Positions 1 through 13,100 of a stretch of 64,000 nt of DNA are shown here, in pieces; positions within the stretch are counted from its first letter, which is position 1, and every line of letters begins with the position of its first letter. Made by a program: the position numbers and the translations under genes. The notes beneath the pieces were generated by a model. That model saw only the letters and a list, made by a program, of their open reading frames with translations, ran no database searches and was not told the DNA's origin. This stretch comes from Pegea sp. RAD2-039 (lineage: Eukaryota > Chordata > Thaliacea > Salpida > Salpidae), in the NCBI GenBank assembly GCA_034620365.1, contig JAQGEQ010000186.1, positions 620,001 to 684,000 of the forward strand, in the 5' to 3' direction.

Positions 1-2141
1 AAAAATTTAGAAGTTTCCTTAGTTGAGTTACTTCGTAAGATTTGTGAAGATTCTAATCTTTCAACCAAAGAACGAAGAAAACGAATTAAACAAGTTTGTT
101 CATTAATCACTTTCTACATCTACCAACAACCTCTTTGTAGTTTGAAAGATCGTATCCTGATCTTTATGAGAAATACGCAGCTGAAATTATACCCCAGGGA
201 ATACTTGACCGAAAAACTGGATTGTCTCTTGCAATCCAGAAAATCCGTCAGCTGAGGTTAGATTAATTTCAATTAAAAAAAAGTCATCAACTTAATCGGA
301 AAATATTTTCAGGTTTTGAGTGAACTAGAAGATTGCTTCAAATAAAAATCAGTTTATTTCTTATGTAGGAGAGTACATCACTGTTTTTAATACAACTTTT
401 AAATTGTGATTGGATTTGGTTTTTAATTTTGTTAAATGTATATACAAAAGACATCATATAAGCATTTGTACGTGAGGATGTAGAGGATGTTTAGCTTAAC
501 ATATATCTCGTACTTTTGCTTAATAATTATATTTTTCAGATAGAAGTTTTATGTTAACAATTTAATCATGTATTTTATTGTTTTTATCAAAAAAAAAATC
601 GTTAATTTTATCATTACATAATTTATTATTGAAATTTGCAATAAACCTAATAAATAAACATCAAATTTGTACTTAAATTAGATCGAATTCTGTAAAAAGC
701 TTTTGATAAAATAGTTTTAAACAAATATTAATCTTTTTGAGTATCATAAGGATGTAGAATAAAGCGGGAAAAACTCCCGCAATTTTATAATTTATCAAAG
801 CTGTTAACACAAGAAGAGAAATGTTTTGAAAAAAGAAACAAAACTGAAAAAAGTTTTAATTTATGTTTACTTTTTGCATATAAGATTAAAAGTAGTCAAA
901 AAAGAAAAATGTTTATTAGTTATAAGCTGTAAGTGATTTAGTTAGTAAAAATATAAATAAAAAACCTTTTAAAGCAACTTTTTAGATATTTTTAAAACGT
1001 TTTTTTTTTTGAAAAACTAGTTTTTACAGCTTATTAGAGTTTGTATCAATAAAGCTTACATGAGATTTACAGATCAATTAAATTTGCTCTAAATTGATGA
1101 TGTTGTAACTTGATAAGAGCTTAAATTTTTCAAACTTGATAAATATAAGTTGGTAGTTTTAGGCTCAATATTTTGACTTCAGCTTTTCAACAGTTTTATT
1201 TATTTTTTACATAAGTTGTTCCTTTTAGTTGTTATTGATATCAAAAACTGAAATTAAATCACTTTATATCTTTTAATTCTTAAAACTTTTTGCTTTTAAA
1301 ATTTATTTTACTGTTATATTTTTCATATTTTCTTTATCATAAGCCACTATCTTCAAAATATTAGAGAATTGTGAAATAAAACCACCAGACAAAGCATGTT
1401 ATCAATAAAACAACTTTGAAAAACAATTTATGAAAACCTTACTTTAAAAAAAGATTTTTTTCTTTGACATATGCAGTATAAAAGCACAAATTAAGATTAT
1501 TGATTTAAACTGTGATACTTAAACTTTTAAGAATATGCATTTGGTAATTTCATGATGAAACTAACCTAACAGCAATTGTGCTGTAAAATTTAAGGCAAAT
1601 ATTTACTTTTTTGATTATAACCAAAATTTAAATTAAATATTTTTTTTATAAGTTTTACGGAAGCATAAATTTGATTTAAAGTGCATAAAATGTAGTTTTT
1701 TATATAAAAAAGAATAAAGTAATATTTGCTCAGCTATTTTGTTAATTTCTTCCTGAATCTGCTGAAGTTTCAAGTTTACATCACCTTATAAAAATAAAAG
1801 TTATTTGAAAGAAGTTAGAAAAAAAAATATTTTGAATCAAAAGAAGTCGACTGATTGAAATAGCGAAAGATTTTTTAAGTTATCTTCCGGTGGTTCAAAG
1901 CCTAAATTTTATTGAAGATCTACAAATATCTACGAGATTAAAAAAATTCTTCATATTTTGATGGAAACTTAATTAAAAAAAAAAGAAAGAAAGAGACAGA
2001 GGTGGACGTCTCAATTCCGCTGATCGGCAGTTCAGAAGTATGGGTCGTTTTACCACTGATACAGAAAGATCAGCATCCAATAGCTCCTTGAACGACGAGG
2101 CAGCTCTGTTGAAGAGAGGACTACTTGATTCACCTATTTAA
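1..2141 (+). CDS. 3' end of an unrecognised protein-coding gene (partial)
   Basis: The window opens inside an open frame at 1-93, followed by a 47-bp GT...AG intron (94-140). The frame resumes at 141 and gives a helical, charged C-terminal region with segments such as STKERRKRIKQFERSYPDLY and GILDRKTGLSLAIQKIRQL. Two endings are possible. Read-through reaches a stop at 264-266. Alternatively, a donor after 256 (CTGAG|GTTAG) is phase-compatible with an exon at 2000-2141, whose acceptor is poor in pyrimidines. That exon encodes a serine-rich tail ending LLKRGLLDSPI and stands out by its higher GC. I do not recognise the family. The 5' part lies outside the window. The internal exon is well supported by frame and intron; the distal terminal exon is less certain. 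Confidence 0.5.
764..780. other. Short perfect GC-rich hairpin
   Basis: GCGGGA at 764-769 pairs with TCCCGC at 775-780 across a 5-base A-rich loop, in surroundings of almost pure A/T. It lies in the long intron or 3' region of the first gene. It does not match the histone 3' stem-loop consensus. Function unknown; chance is possible. Confidence 0.4.
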
Positions 2142-2289
2142 GAATCAACCTAATCGAGAACAATCTACAAATCTTCTTATATTATTTTTTATGGTTTTAA
2201 TATTCATTTATAGTTTCTCTTCCTTCGTATATAATTTGCATAATCTTCCTATCTTTGGATTTTATAAATTTCAGTGAAAGCTTAGAGAT

Positions 2290-3965
2290 ATGTCAACAAC
2301 AAAATTTTCCAAACTTTTCAAGAAAACGAAGAATGTTGTAATTGGAATGTTACATGTCCCAGCTTTACCAGGTTCGAAAAAATTGATCTTCGTCATTCAA
2401 ATAAAATTATTGAACTGGTTTAAACAGGGTGCCCAAAAAATACTCTATCGGTTGAAAAGATTTCTCAACATGTTTTAAAAGAAGCTGATAAATATGCTAA
2501 TGGAAATGTGGTAAAATATCAAATAATTTTATTTGGGAAAGTTTATTTAGTTTTTAAATGTACCAAGACTTTGCTCTTAAAATCTTCATGGCAACTCTTC
2601 TAAAAATAATCATTTATTAACAAAATAAAAACCAAATATATAATATTTATTCAAAAAGAATAATTTAAATATTATTATCAATTGATCTTATTGATTTTAG
2701 GATTCGATGATGATAGAAAATATGCATGATGTCCCATATATAAAATCCCCTAACTTAGGACCAGAAATTGTAGCTGCTATGACAACAGTGGCAACTTTAC
2801 TACGAGAAAACTTCCCAGAAGTACCTCTAGGTATACAAATATTAACTGGAGGAAGTAAAGAAGCAGTAGCAGTTGCAAAGTGTAGTGGTGAGTTACTTGT
2901 TACATACTGTGGTTTTTAAAAAGTAAAAGTCTTTTAAAGATTGTTTATTGAGTAAATATAAAAACTAGTTTTATGAATAATTGAAAACTTTGATGTCACT
3001 GAGGTGTGTTACCAAACACGTGTTTAGCACACGCTTCTATCTAATATAATTAAAGTCAATGCGCAGGACGAAATGACATATATTTGTCAACTTTCATCCA
3101 TCTCCGGCTTGTGAAACTGAGATAAAAAATTAAAGAATCTAAATTTCAATACAATGAAATTGATTTCCAATTTATAAGTAAATGAAGTTCAAATTTCTAG
3201 GTTTAAACTACATTCGTAGCGAAGGTTTTGTGTATTCACATATTGGAGATGAAGGTTGGATTGACTCCTGTGCAGGAGACTTACTTAGATACCGTAAAAT
3301 GATTGATGCTGAAGATATTCTTATCTTCACAGACATAAAAAAGAAACATAGGTATGTAGATGGCAAGTATTTTAATAGAAATTTACATACGAAGTTGCTG
3401 ACTAAAAAATTCAACTTTATGTTTTGAAGTCAATTTTTAAATTAAATTTTTCTTTCTTTATAATAACTGATTGTGTCATTTAAAAATCAACAATTTATCT
3501 TCTCAGTACCTTAAACTATTTGAATTTGTCCTAAAATTATAAGATAAGCCTCAATTAACATAACTTTTGGTTTTAGTTCTCATGCAATCACTTCAGATGT
3601 TGATCTTATTGAAGCAACTAGGTCGGCTGAGTTTTTCCTAACAGATGGAATAATCATCACTGGAAATGAAACTGGAGATCCAGCAGTTCCTTGCGATGTA
3701 AAAAGTGAGATAAAGCATTCAAATTATGCAACTTTCAGCTACAAAAAAGTTTTAACAAATTTGTATTTAATTAGAGGTATTTGAAGATACAAATCTTCCT
3801 ATTTTACTTGGCTCAGGAGTAACAATTGATAATGTTGAAGATTACAGCCAATCATCTTCAGGTTATATTATAGGGACACATTTTAAAGAGAAATCTAAAT
3901 GGTTCAATCCAGTCGATTTGGAAAAAGTGAAAATGTTTGTGGAAAAAGTTAACAAATTAAAATAA
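2290..3965 (+). CDS. BtpA-family TIM-barrel protein
   Basis: Six exons (2290-2371, 2428-2510, 2701-2887, 3201-3351, 3577-3704, 3775-3965) join in frame into a 273-residue protein. It shows the full run of BtpA-family signatures: VIGMLHVPALPG near the N-terminus, then IENMHDVPY, GPEIVAAMT, PLGIQILTGG, IRSEGFVYSHIGDEGW, CAGDLLRYRK, LIFTDIKKKHSSHAIT, TGNETGDPA, PILLGSGVTIDN and a C-terminal GTHFKE. The family is named for a cyanobacterial protein that stabilises photosystem I reaction-centre proteins. Homologues occur in bacteria, archaea and some animals such as nematodes, where the function is unknown. There is no signal peptide, so a cytosolic or mitochondrial location is likely. The first intron is only 56 bp. 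A polyadenylation signal AATAAA lies at 4041-4046. Confidence 0.9.
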
Positions 3966-4349
3966 AGATATTCTTTTAATTCGGTTATATTTAATTTTGA
4001 ATATAAAAAACAGAGCAAAGTTTTTGCAAATGTCTTCTTTAATAAACAGTTTTATTTGCAGTGATTAGTTTTCAGGTTTTATTACAAACTTATATTACTT
4101 TTATTTCATAAATATTTATTTTTTAGTTTGTAAAAATTATAACAAAATTTCTTCAAACAAAAATTTATTGCTTTTTAGCACTTCGTATTTAAAACATTTA
4201 AAAAAAATTCGGATTTTAAATTAACTCCTGATGCTTGTAAAGAATCAAGTGAGTGGAAGGTTGACACTTTACAACCAGCTTTTCATCCTTATAACATTTT
4301 CATCAAATATTTTTATTTAAAAACAAATAACAATAAGAGAAAAATAAAA

Positions 4350-4783
4350 CTATTCCATTCGAACTTTTTCATGGTTTCTTTTTTCATAATCTTTTTGCCA
4401 ATTTTCACCAAAAACCAACTTCAATTTTTCGTTAATCAAATCAGCAGCATTCATGACATCATGCCAACAAAGTCTAGAAAGAGCAAATGCTCTTCTGATG
4501 ATGTGATCTATTTCAGTTGTATCTCCTGTTCAAAAATAATCTTCAAATTTTTTTGCAATAAGATAATACAGTTAAATACTTTGTTTAAATAAAATTACTT
4601 TAAATGAAAAATTTTATAATAATAATATAGATAACTTTTAATTATTTTATTCCCCTAAATTGAAACTAAATTAAATTTTAAGTATGATTGATATAAACCT
4701 CCAGTAACAGAAGTAACTTTGGATTGGAGGAAAAGTTTAAACCCTTCTGGAACGCTTGAAGATGCTTCACTTTTATTGTACAT
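4350..4783 (-). CDS. Uncharacterised 86-residue helical protein
   Basis: Two exons on the minus strand (4783-4699, then 4525-4350) join with matching phase (GGAG|GTTTAT donor, TTGAACAG|GAGAT acceptor) into an 86-residue protein. The start is the first ATG of exon 1, with an in-frame stop upstream. Exon 1 gives SVPEGFKLFLQSKVTSVTGG. Exon 2 gives a strongly helical run including HIIRRAFALSRLCWHDVMNA and a basic end (NHEKVRME). No signal peptide or membrane segment is seen. I do not recognise the family. Balanced codon use and clean splice sites argue for a real gene. It is convergent with the BtpA gene, about 385 bp from its stop. Confidence 0.6.
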
Positions 4784-6776
4784 ATTTTTATAGATAAATT
4801 ATTAGATTTAACCTGAAAATCCAAATCATTTTCTATTTAAAATGAGTTTGTAGATGACTATAAAATTTCTAAGTTTATAACTTATGTAGCAAATTTTTTT
4901 TTGATGTAATAGTTTAATTTAGTCATTACAAAAAAAAATAAAAATAATTTCGACGTAGTTAAAAAGATACAAGTTTTATTGAAATAAAAGTATACCAAGT
5001 ATAAAAAATCCCATTTAAACTTAGCACAATAAAAAGTTTGTTTTTAACTTTTATGTAATTCTATTGTGATGACATTATAGAAGTTATCTTTTACGAAGGT
5101 TGAATTTAAGTAAACAATAAATTGGATTTTCTGCTTTAAAATAATATTCGTTTTGTTGGTTACTTATAACAACAGTTTTAAAATTATTGACACAATGTCA
5201 TAGAAATTTGTGGTTTGGTAACTTATGTATCTTTTTATGTGGCTTTCATAAAACTTTAGATTATTTACTTATTTTATCATTTTTATGACTAAAATATTGA
5301 TTATATTTCTAGAAACTTTTGAAAAAAAGAAGTTAAAATTTTTTTTTATGAAAATATTACATTTGATCTATTAATAATAATATTTTAAACAAATTATATA
5401 GTTAACAAGTAAGAAATAACTTCTAAACGTCAGAAAGTACTTTAGATATCTACAAATAAATTAAACTTTCGTTTCTACCTAAATAAGTGAAAAAATATCA
5501 ATAAAATAAAATCATCTGAAGTCTGCAAAAATAATAATAAAAAAAATTTAAAAAAAAATTCATTTGAAGACTAAAGCCTTTTACACAAAACAACTTTTTC
5601 TTCAGTCATAGTTACTATAAGCTTTTCGATTTATGTTTGTTTGAAATAGCTTTATGTTTCAACGTCTTCGATATAAAATGTTGTTTTTGGGCGTAGTACG
5701 CTTTTTAAAACTCACAAAGACACAAACTTACAAGTTGAAACTAAATATTTTCTCACTAGCAAAACTTTGTCAACAGCTCTATAACAAAAGATATATTTCA
5801 ATTATTTACTGATAAACATTTAGCAAACTTGTTTTCAGTTTGTTGAGCATTTTAGTATCTTATTCCAAAGAAATATGTATGTCAGTAGTATTCGTACTTA
5901 AACTAAATTAGATTAAGTTTGTAAAACTTATCTAGTTTGTTATGGTTAATTCAACAATTTTGTGAATTTTAAGAACTTTTAATAAAAATTGATATTTCAT
6001 AAAACATGCTTAGTTGTTTTTTAACTCTTCTAAAAACTTAAGAAACATTTAAATGTTTGTATTCAAGTATAATCTTTATCAAATACTAGATAGTAAAATG
6101 ACATTTTTATTCTATTTAATCTTATTAAAAAGTTGTTAGTGTCAATTTTGAAATAGTTCAAAATTAGTCTAGTATTTTTGAAACTAAATACTTTATGCCA
6201 ACTTACAGTTTTCAAAAAATAATTGTTTTCTGTTTGATGCATTTTCTAAAAATTAGTTTGTATTTTTAGAACTAAATTTTTCCAGATAAACTGATAGTAA
6301 CTTTTTTACATTTTATTTCTTTTTGAAGTCTGAATGTAGTTGCGTTTACATAATGTTGAAATAAGCTTAAAGTTTCTTTAAACAAGTAATAATTTTAGAT
6401 ATTAATTCAAAAACTTTAACCTTGTTTTCCATTTTAGTACTATTGTAATTAAACTACATATTGAAATTATTATATGAGATAATAGATTGATTTTGAATGT
6501 TAAAAAATCAAGACATATAAATAGCATTAATACTTTTACTAAATGTAAAAACAATTTCCCCTTTTTATCTAAATCCAATTTTCAGACAAACATTTACAAC
6601 AAGCTTTTCATTTATTTGTCATTTACTCAAAAAACACCTATCTTAATTAAAACTGAAATATAACCAGTAAAGTATTCAAATACAAAAGCACTATTAAAAA
6701 ATATTAGTTGTTACAAGTTAGATTATAAAAGATATAAATATATTTTCTTGATGATATCATTCAATTTTTGAGTTAA
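4784..6776. other. AT-rich intergenic spacer, nothing recognised
   Basis: Strongly A/T-biased sequence with stops in all frames at short intervals. No exon-like GC rise, repeat or RNA gene was recognised. It should contain the promoter of the 86-residue gene at its left end and the 3' UTR of the intermediate-filament gene at its right end; TTTATT at 6611-6616 could be the latter's minus-strand AATAAA. Confidence 0.6.
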
Positions 6777-9700
6777 TTATCCGTTTAATTCTCTCACATC
6801 TTCAGTCTCACTAATAACCTAAAAAATAAAAGTGTTTAACAGAAGTAAAACCAAAACTATTGTAATCTATAAAAAATATTCATTTATGACTTATAACATT
6901 TGCCAGATAATTAAAAAGATTGTTTACTTTTCCATCTTTAGTTTCGATAGTGGTAACAACCAATTTCTTTTTAGTAATAGTTTCTAGCTCATCTACATCA
7001 CTCTTATCCATTTTGGATGAACCAGCTGACATCACAATCGAATCTGAAGAAAAATAAATCTAATTTGTCAGTTCCTAGCAATATTTTCAACTTACTAGAG
7101 GATCCTTCACCCATAGTGTATTTAAACTGAGCATTTTTCATCTTTTCAACACTTTCTGTCAATCTGTAAGGTTCAAATTTCAGATTTAATCTTCTTATCT
7201 TTGATTAATTAAATATTTTTCAAAACTTTAAATGACCAATTAAAATAAGCTTGATATGAACCTTGTATCTTCCCCATCAAGTAGCTTTCTGTACATCGAA
7301 ATCTCCATATCAAGTGCAACTTTAACCCCCATCAAGTCTTGGTATTGTCGTAGATGATCAGCCATCTTCTTCTTTAACTCATCACCTTCGTTCTGTGTCA
7401 TCATTAAATGTTAAAGTTTTTCACAAATTTCATGAACCACAAGTTTACAAAAGATTATAAAGTCTTTAAAGATTTCAAAGATTTGAAGAAGATTTAGCTC
7501 CAAAATTTTCAGTAAAAACTTTAAGTTGAAAAAGAACTATTTTCTTTTAATCATTATTTAAAAACTAAAATTAATTTTGATATTTCTGTATTGGATTATT
7601 TTATCTTTAACGATTCACCATCAACTAACTATAATGATGAAATTAAATCGTTAAGTTTGAAAACTTTTCGTACAGAAGCATCCTCTAAACATTACTGCTT
7701 CAACATTAATTAAAAAATTAATTATCTACTACCTAGGGATAAATGAGATCACCTATATTTAAAAGTTTTTATAAGCCACGGGACTCTGGGGACCTTTATG
7801 TAGTTGAAACGTTTATCAAGAAAAGGTTACATCTATAAGTCTACCAATTACTTCTAAAATATATTTTATTTTGTATGATTCAATGAAATGTAAGTTTAAG
7901 TTGGAAAGTAATTGGGAATTTACCTGCATGGATAGAATAGTTTCTTGGTAGTCAGCAACATCTCGATTATAACGATCTTCAAGCTCACTTATATTTCGTC
8001 TTAGAGCATCATTCTGTTAAAAAATAGGAATCAGATTCACAAAATTGATTAAAAAGTTAGTGAAGTGAGTTAATTGTAAATACTTACAGTTCCTCTTAAG
8101 GCTTCCATCTCAAAAGTCAAACTTTGCATTTCCTTACGGATCTCATTGACTTCATGACGAGCTCCACGGAGAGCTTGATCGTTTCGATTAGCATTTTCTT
8201 GAAGACTAACAACCTGAAGATAATTTTTATAAAATTTCTTTTAAAACTCTAATTTTTTCCAAACCTTTTCTTGGAACATTTTTTCAGTGTTTGCATGGTT
8301 TCGTTTGTTCATGTTCTCGTATTGGAGTCTCATCTCTTCTAAGAGAGCTTCCAGATCAGGTCCAGGAGCCATTTCAATTCTAACTTCTGTGTTTTGGAGA
8401 CGGCTGTGAAGCTCAGCAACTTCCTGAACAAGTTAAAACCCAAAAATAATTTCATTTAGAATCCAAACCAGAATTTGGAATCGTAGAAGATACTCAAGAA
8501 CAAGTTAAAGTAATTTTTAAACAAAAAATTGATCTAAACTTAACTGATAACTGATCATAGAAAATTATGAATCAATTATTTGATTGACTATTTCAAGATG
8601 ATCCAATATATTTTACCTCGTTGTGAACTTTATTAAGAAATTCAATTTCTTCTTGAAGAGCTTTGATTTTGCTTTCAAGATCCATTCTTCCTAATGTTGC
8701 ATCATCACAATCTTTGCGAGCATTATTTAAGTCTTCCTCAATCTCACGTCTAGCCATAATTTCTTCTTCAAGTCTGAAAAGTTTATTGATAAATTGTTGT
8801 TAAAATTGGACAACTTTAAACAAATTAAATAATTATCATTTAGTTTTAATCCTAAAAACATCAAAAATTCTTCTGATCTCGAAAAATGAATAGATTTACT
8901 TTGTGTTGATCTTCTCAACTTCAAGATAAGCATTATCAAGTTGAAGGCGTAGAGTAGCTTTCTCGTGTTGGAGTTCTTCAATTTGGCATCGTAGTCTACG
9001 ATTTAAAAATATTTGATTGATTTGCTTCTTATAATCTTAAAGTCATTTATTTTTTCTTATTTTTGTTTATTTCTATAAACTTGAAATGCTTCAAACCTAG
9101 CAAGTTCATCCTCATACATAGCACCAATTCTTTCTGGATTAATTGATTGAAGTTGTTCCAGTTTTATTTCAAGTGCTTTATTGGCTTGTTCAAGAGCACG
9201 TACCTAAAAATAATCGTTTTTTTTTCAACAAACTTTTACAAATCACAAAATTGTAAAAAAATCATTTCAACAGAAATATTTGTAAATAATCAAAACTTTA
9301 TTATTCCTTTTCACATCCTATTTAGTTTATTGCTTTTATGAAGGAACTAATGAGAAATTTAGATTTTTGAAATAAAATTATATAAAATATATATTAATTC
9401 TAAGCATATTTGTTTACTTTTTCAAAAGTTCAAATTACAAACTTTAAAATTTATTCTATTTTTAGATTATTTTCTATATTTTTAAAACTTTGCTGCCAGA
9501 TGACTATTCAGAGATCTTCAATGATTTATCACCTTTTGAAGGAAGCCAGCCAATCTAGTGTTGAGAGTTTGCATTTCAGTCTTCTCATTCATCCTCATGT
9601 GCTGAAACTCAGACCCCATAGAGCCAGCCATCTGATTGATTTCATTCATTGATACAGCCGCAGTCACAGGAAAAGCTCTTGTTGAAGAGATTCGCTCTTC

Positions 9701-10005
9701 CGTTAATCCTGATCCTCTTCCACCACTATAACCTGCTCCTCCGCTAAATCCAACTCCACCAGAGTATCCTGCTCCTGAAGCTCCACTTGTTTGGACTTCA
9801 CTTCTAAATACATCAATAAAAAATAAGATTATCGAAATTTTGTCGAAAATCTTCTTTGCTACCTGTAAGTAGTTCTTGTGTAGCTGTTGTTCCCGTTTGC
9901 CATCATCGGGGGAGGAGTTTGGGGTGTTGGGGTCCCAAAGTTTCGTTTATAGCTTGAAGCTCTTTGCTGGTAACTACGTTTGCTGACGGATGATTGCTTT
10001 GACAT
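6777..10005 (-). CDS. Cytoplasmic intermediate filament protein, chordate type
   Basis: Twelve exons in transcript order: 10005-9863, 9803-9533, 9203-9097, 8995-8900, 8773-8617, 8423-8265, 8213-8088, 8013-7924, 7392-7262, 7163-7096, 7043-6928, 6818-6777. They give 501 residues. The head (about 1-120) is Ser/Gly/Tyr-rich with GYSGG-type repeats. The rod (about 121-425) starts with [20 protein letters not shown] and ends with the helix-termination motif [12 protein letters not shown]. The tail contains [15 protein letters not shown], close to the type III tail motif of vimentin and desmin. Coil 1B aligns with vimentin without the 42-residue insertion typical of protostome filaments and lamins, and there is no nuclear localisation signal or lamin tail domain. 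It should assemble into cytoplasmic 10-nm filaments. I cannot place it in a specific tunicate IF class. Confidence 0.95.
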
Positions 10006-10144
10006 TTTTTTATTATTTTTATGTTAATGAAGGAGGTAAAGTTAGCGGTTGGCGCAACGACTAGTATCTCTGTCACAAAATAAAAGATTAAATCTCTAGA
10101 TTAATAAGAATTAATAAATTCTTGTTTATTTATTCGACCCCTCA

Positions 10145-10153
10145 CTTTTATAG
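10145..10153 (-). promoter_or_regulatory. TATA box of the intermediate filament gene
   Basis: Minus-strand CTATAAAAG lies about 140 bp upstream of the filament start codon and is flanked by a GC-richer patch (GTGAGGGGTCG). This spacing leaves a 5' UTR of roughly 110 bases. A strong TATA box fits a highly expressed structural gene. Confidence 0.6.
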
Positions 10154-13100
10154 TTGTAAAAGCGCTTCGTTTAAAATCTAAATTGAAACATTTTTATTTG
10201 TTTAAGAAAAAAACTCTGAAACTCTAACTTCAGTTTGAAGCATAAAATATCCAAAAATAAATATATAAAAAACTTATAAGTTCATTAAATACTTTTCAAA
10301 GTCTCCTCAAATTAATGGTTTCAATTTTATCTAAATTTTTTGGATATTTCACTTCTTTCATTAAATTATTAATTCTTTTACTCACTAATTAATTTACTTT
10401 CTAATAATTCTAAGAATATTTTTACTCAAGAAATCTATAAGCTATTTTCAAACTAGACACACAATTATAAAGCTACAAACATTTCTAACTTTTTAGTCCT
10501 TGATGGCTTGCAATCTAATTTCAAGTAATAACAAACTAATCAATTTATATATGAACACCAAGAAGTGTTCCTTCGAGCAGTTGCTTCTATTCTTTGTTTG
10601 CCTAATAAAGAAAATGTCTGATTCGTTTATTTTGAGATGATGATGTTAGTGATGATGGTTTCTTTTCTCTTGCATTACGTCTCTAAGTATTACATCATTT
10701 GCCAAACTGCAGATGATACGTCATACTGAATTATAATGTCTAATGTTTTTTGGTTTCAGTAAAAGACTTGAAAAAGTTTCTAGAACCATCTTTATGAGTC
10801 ATTTAATATTAGTAGAAATAACTTTTTAGTAATAACTATTATAAAATTGATGCCTATTTATAAATAATATTGCTTGCAACATCTTAAAGGTTTTTTAATC
10901 ATTTGGTTTACTTTATTGTTGTATAACTAATTCTCCAAAAGTCTAGAAAGAGAATACTCTGTATATATAGAACAGATTAATCTTTAAGTAAAGATTTAAT
11001 TAAGTTCAAGGAGTAAATATCAGTTATATTTTCATAAATAGTTGTTTCAAAAATTGTTCTAAACAATTACAAAAAATAGTTTTGTAATCTTGTACAATAG
11101 TAAGAGTAATAAAAATAAAACTAAGCTCCCAAAGATTAAAACATTTAAGTAAATGTCACGAAATATGTCAACTAATATTATTTGGTATGTATAAAGTGTA
11201 TAAGAGAGTTTGTGATAACTACCATCAGAATGAACCGTTGATTAATTCAATATTTTGGTTTTATATTTAACTTTTAAAAGAAATATAAAAGTTTTCTAAT
11301 TCAAGTAAGTAGTCACACAGTTTAATTTGCCTTTTAATTAAAAAACATATCGATAATCCAAGCTATTTATACAATTAAATTAGGAGAGAGACGCTCTAAT
11401 ATTTATAAATGAAAAACATGTATATGAAGGTTATGAAGTCTCTAAAGTTATTATACAATTTAGAGATCATTCTTAATGTCGAAACATCAGAAATAAACTT
11501 TATAAAAATTGATCTTCTGCAGAAGAATTAAAAGCTTTCTTCCAATTTTAAATACTTTGGTTATTTTTATTTTTTTCGTTGATATAACTCTTGTAATTTA
11601 AATCCTACATGGCATACTTTAGTGTGATAAATGAGCCTGCAGTAGTCATCAGATGATGAATAAATGTGCTCTAACTGTTTTAAAATCAGAGTTTTTATTT
11701 TGTTACATTTACAATCATTTGTAAATAATAAATTCTAAGCAAGCCATAAGTGTTATACTTTTTTTCTAAGTCTTGCTTTTTAATGTAATTCAAATAAATA
11801 TATTTGAAATCATTTGAAGAGAAAAATTAATATCGAATTATTTGGTAATATGAAAGCATCTAAATTAAGTTATAATTTATTAAAAACAGAAAAATTTAAC
11901 ACTTTGAAACTGTTCTTTTATAAGTTTTGCTATCTCTGGTTACATTTCTACTAAGTACACCACATCAGATACAGCATTCTGTTTTTATCTTTAGATAAGA
12001 ACATTGAAAATTTACCCAGATATTCATTTGCAATTACATTATGGCGGTTAAAGCTATTGATATCTTTCAAAAAAAAAATCATTTTGAAAAACTAAAAAAT
12101 ATTCTAACGAACAATTAAGTGTATAATTAGGGTGAATTATTAAATGAGTTTACTTATTAAACGAAAATTAGAATTGCTTTTTAAAACAAACATTTTATAT
12201 AATTTCTTCATCTATGCATTTGGAAATTAACACTCAAACATATCTTTGATGATATTATAGATAAGTTACGTTTATATTTGAAACCTTATAATGACATGAC
12301 TTTAAAAACTATACTCTCTCAAGAGAGTTAGCACATGTGTTAGCAACTCACAAAATTGATTAATGTCAATATACGAACCACTTACCAACAAACAAAAATT
12401 ACTTCAACAGTTTTCAAACTACTTTAGTTTTTATTTATTTTTAGATTTGTAGAAAATTGCGTTTACCTTTTTACTGCAATTGCAGTAAAAGTCAAAATAG
12501 CAAGATTATCAGAATTGAAAAATTATTTTAAATAAACAACTGTAATCATGATTTTGTAAATCTATAAGAGTTGCCTTTATCATACATCTTCAACTGATTA
12601 CTTTGACGTTTTAATTAATTTTGATTATAAAATTTTATAAAATATTTGTTTATAAAACTTGGTTATCAATGTTAGAGATTATAGATAAGATTATTCAAAT
12701 AATTTTAATCCATGTCTAACTTATTATAAATGGTTTAAAAATTATAAACATTAGTTTATTTTTTATACAAATAGTTATTTTTTATAACTTATCTCTGATA
12801 AATTTCTAATTTGAATAAGGCTTGGTCGAACTTCAAGATAATAAAATAGATTGAACTGAAAATATTGAAAAAAATTTAAAATAAAATCAACATTAATTAG
12901 TTGTTTAAATAATGATAGATTTTGTATAATTATTTATTAAGATTCTGAATGTATTGATTTATTAATTAATATTTAATTTTATTTAAATAATAATGAAACT
13001 CTATAATAATAATTCAATAAAAAAATTATTTATATTTATTATTTAATGTCAAATTATTAATTTAATGATGTTAAAATATTTTATAAACTTTTGAAAAATA

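Noticed and set aside
288-345. Possible exon VLSELEDCFK* after the first gene's read-through stop
   Set aside because: Preceded by a good acceptor (ATTTTCAG), but joining the donor after 256 to it gives an immediate stop, so phases do not match.
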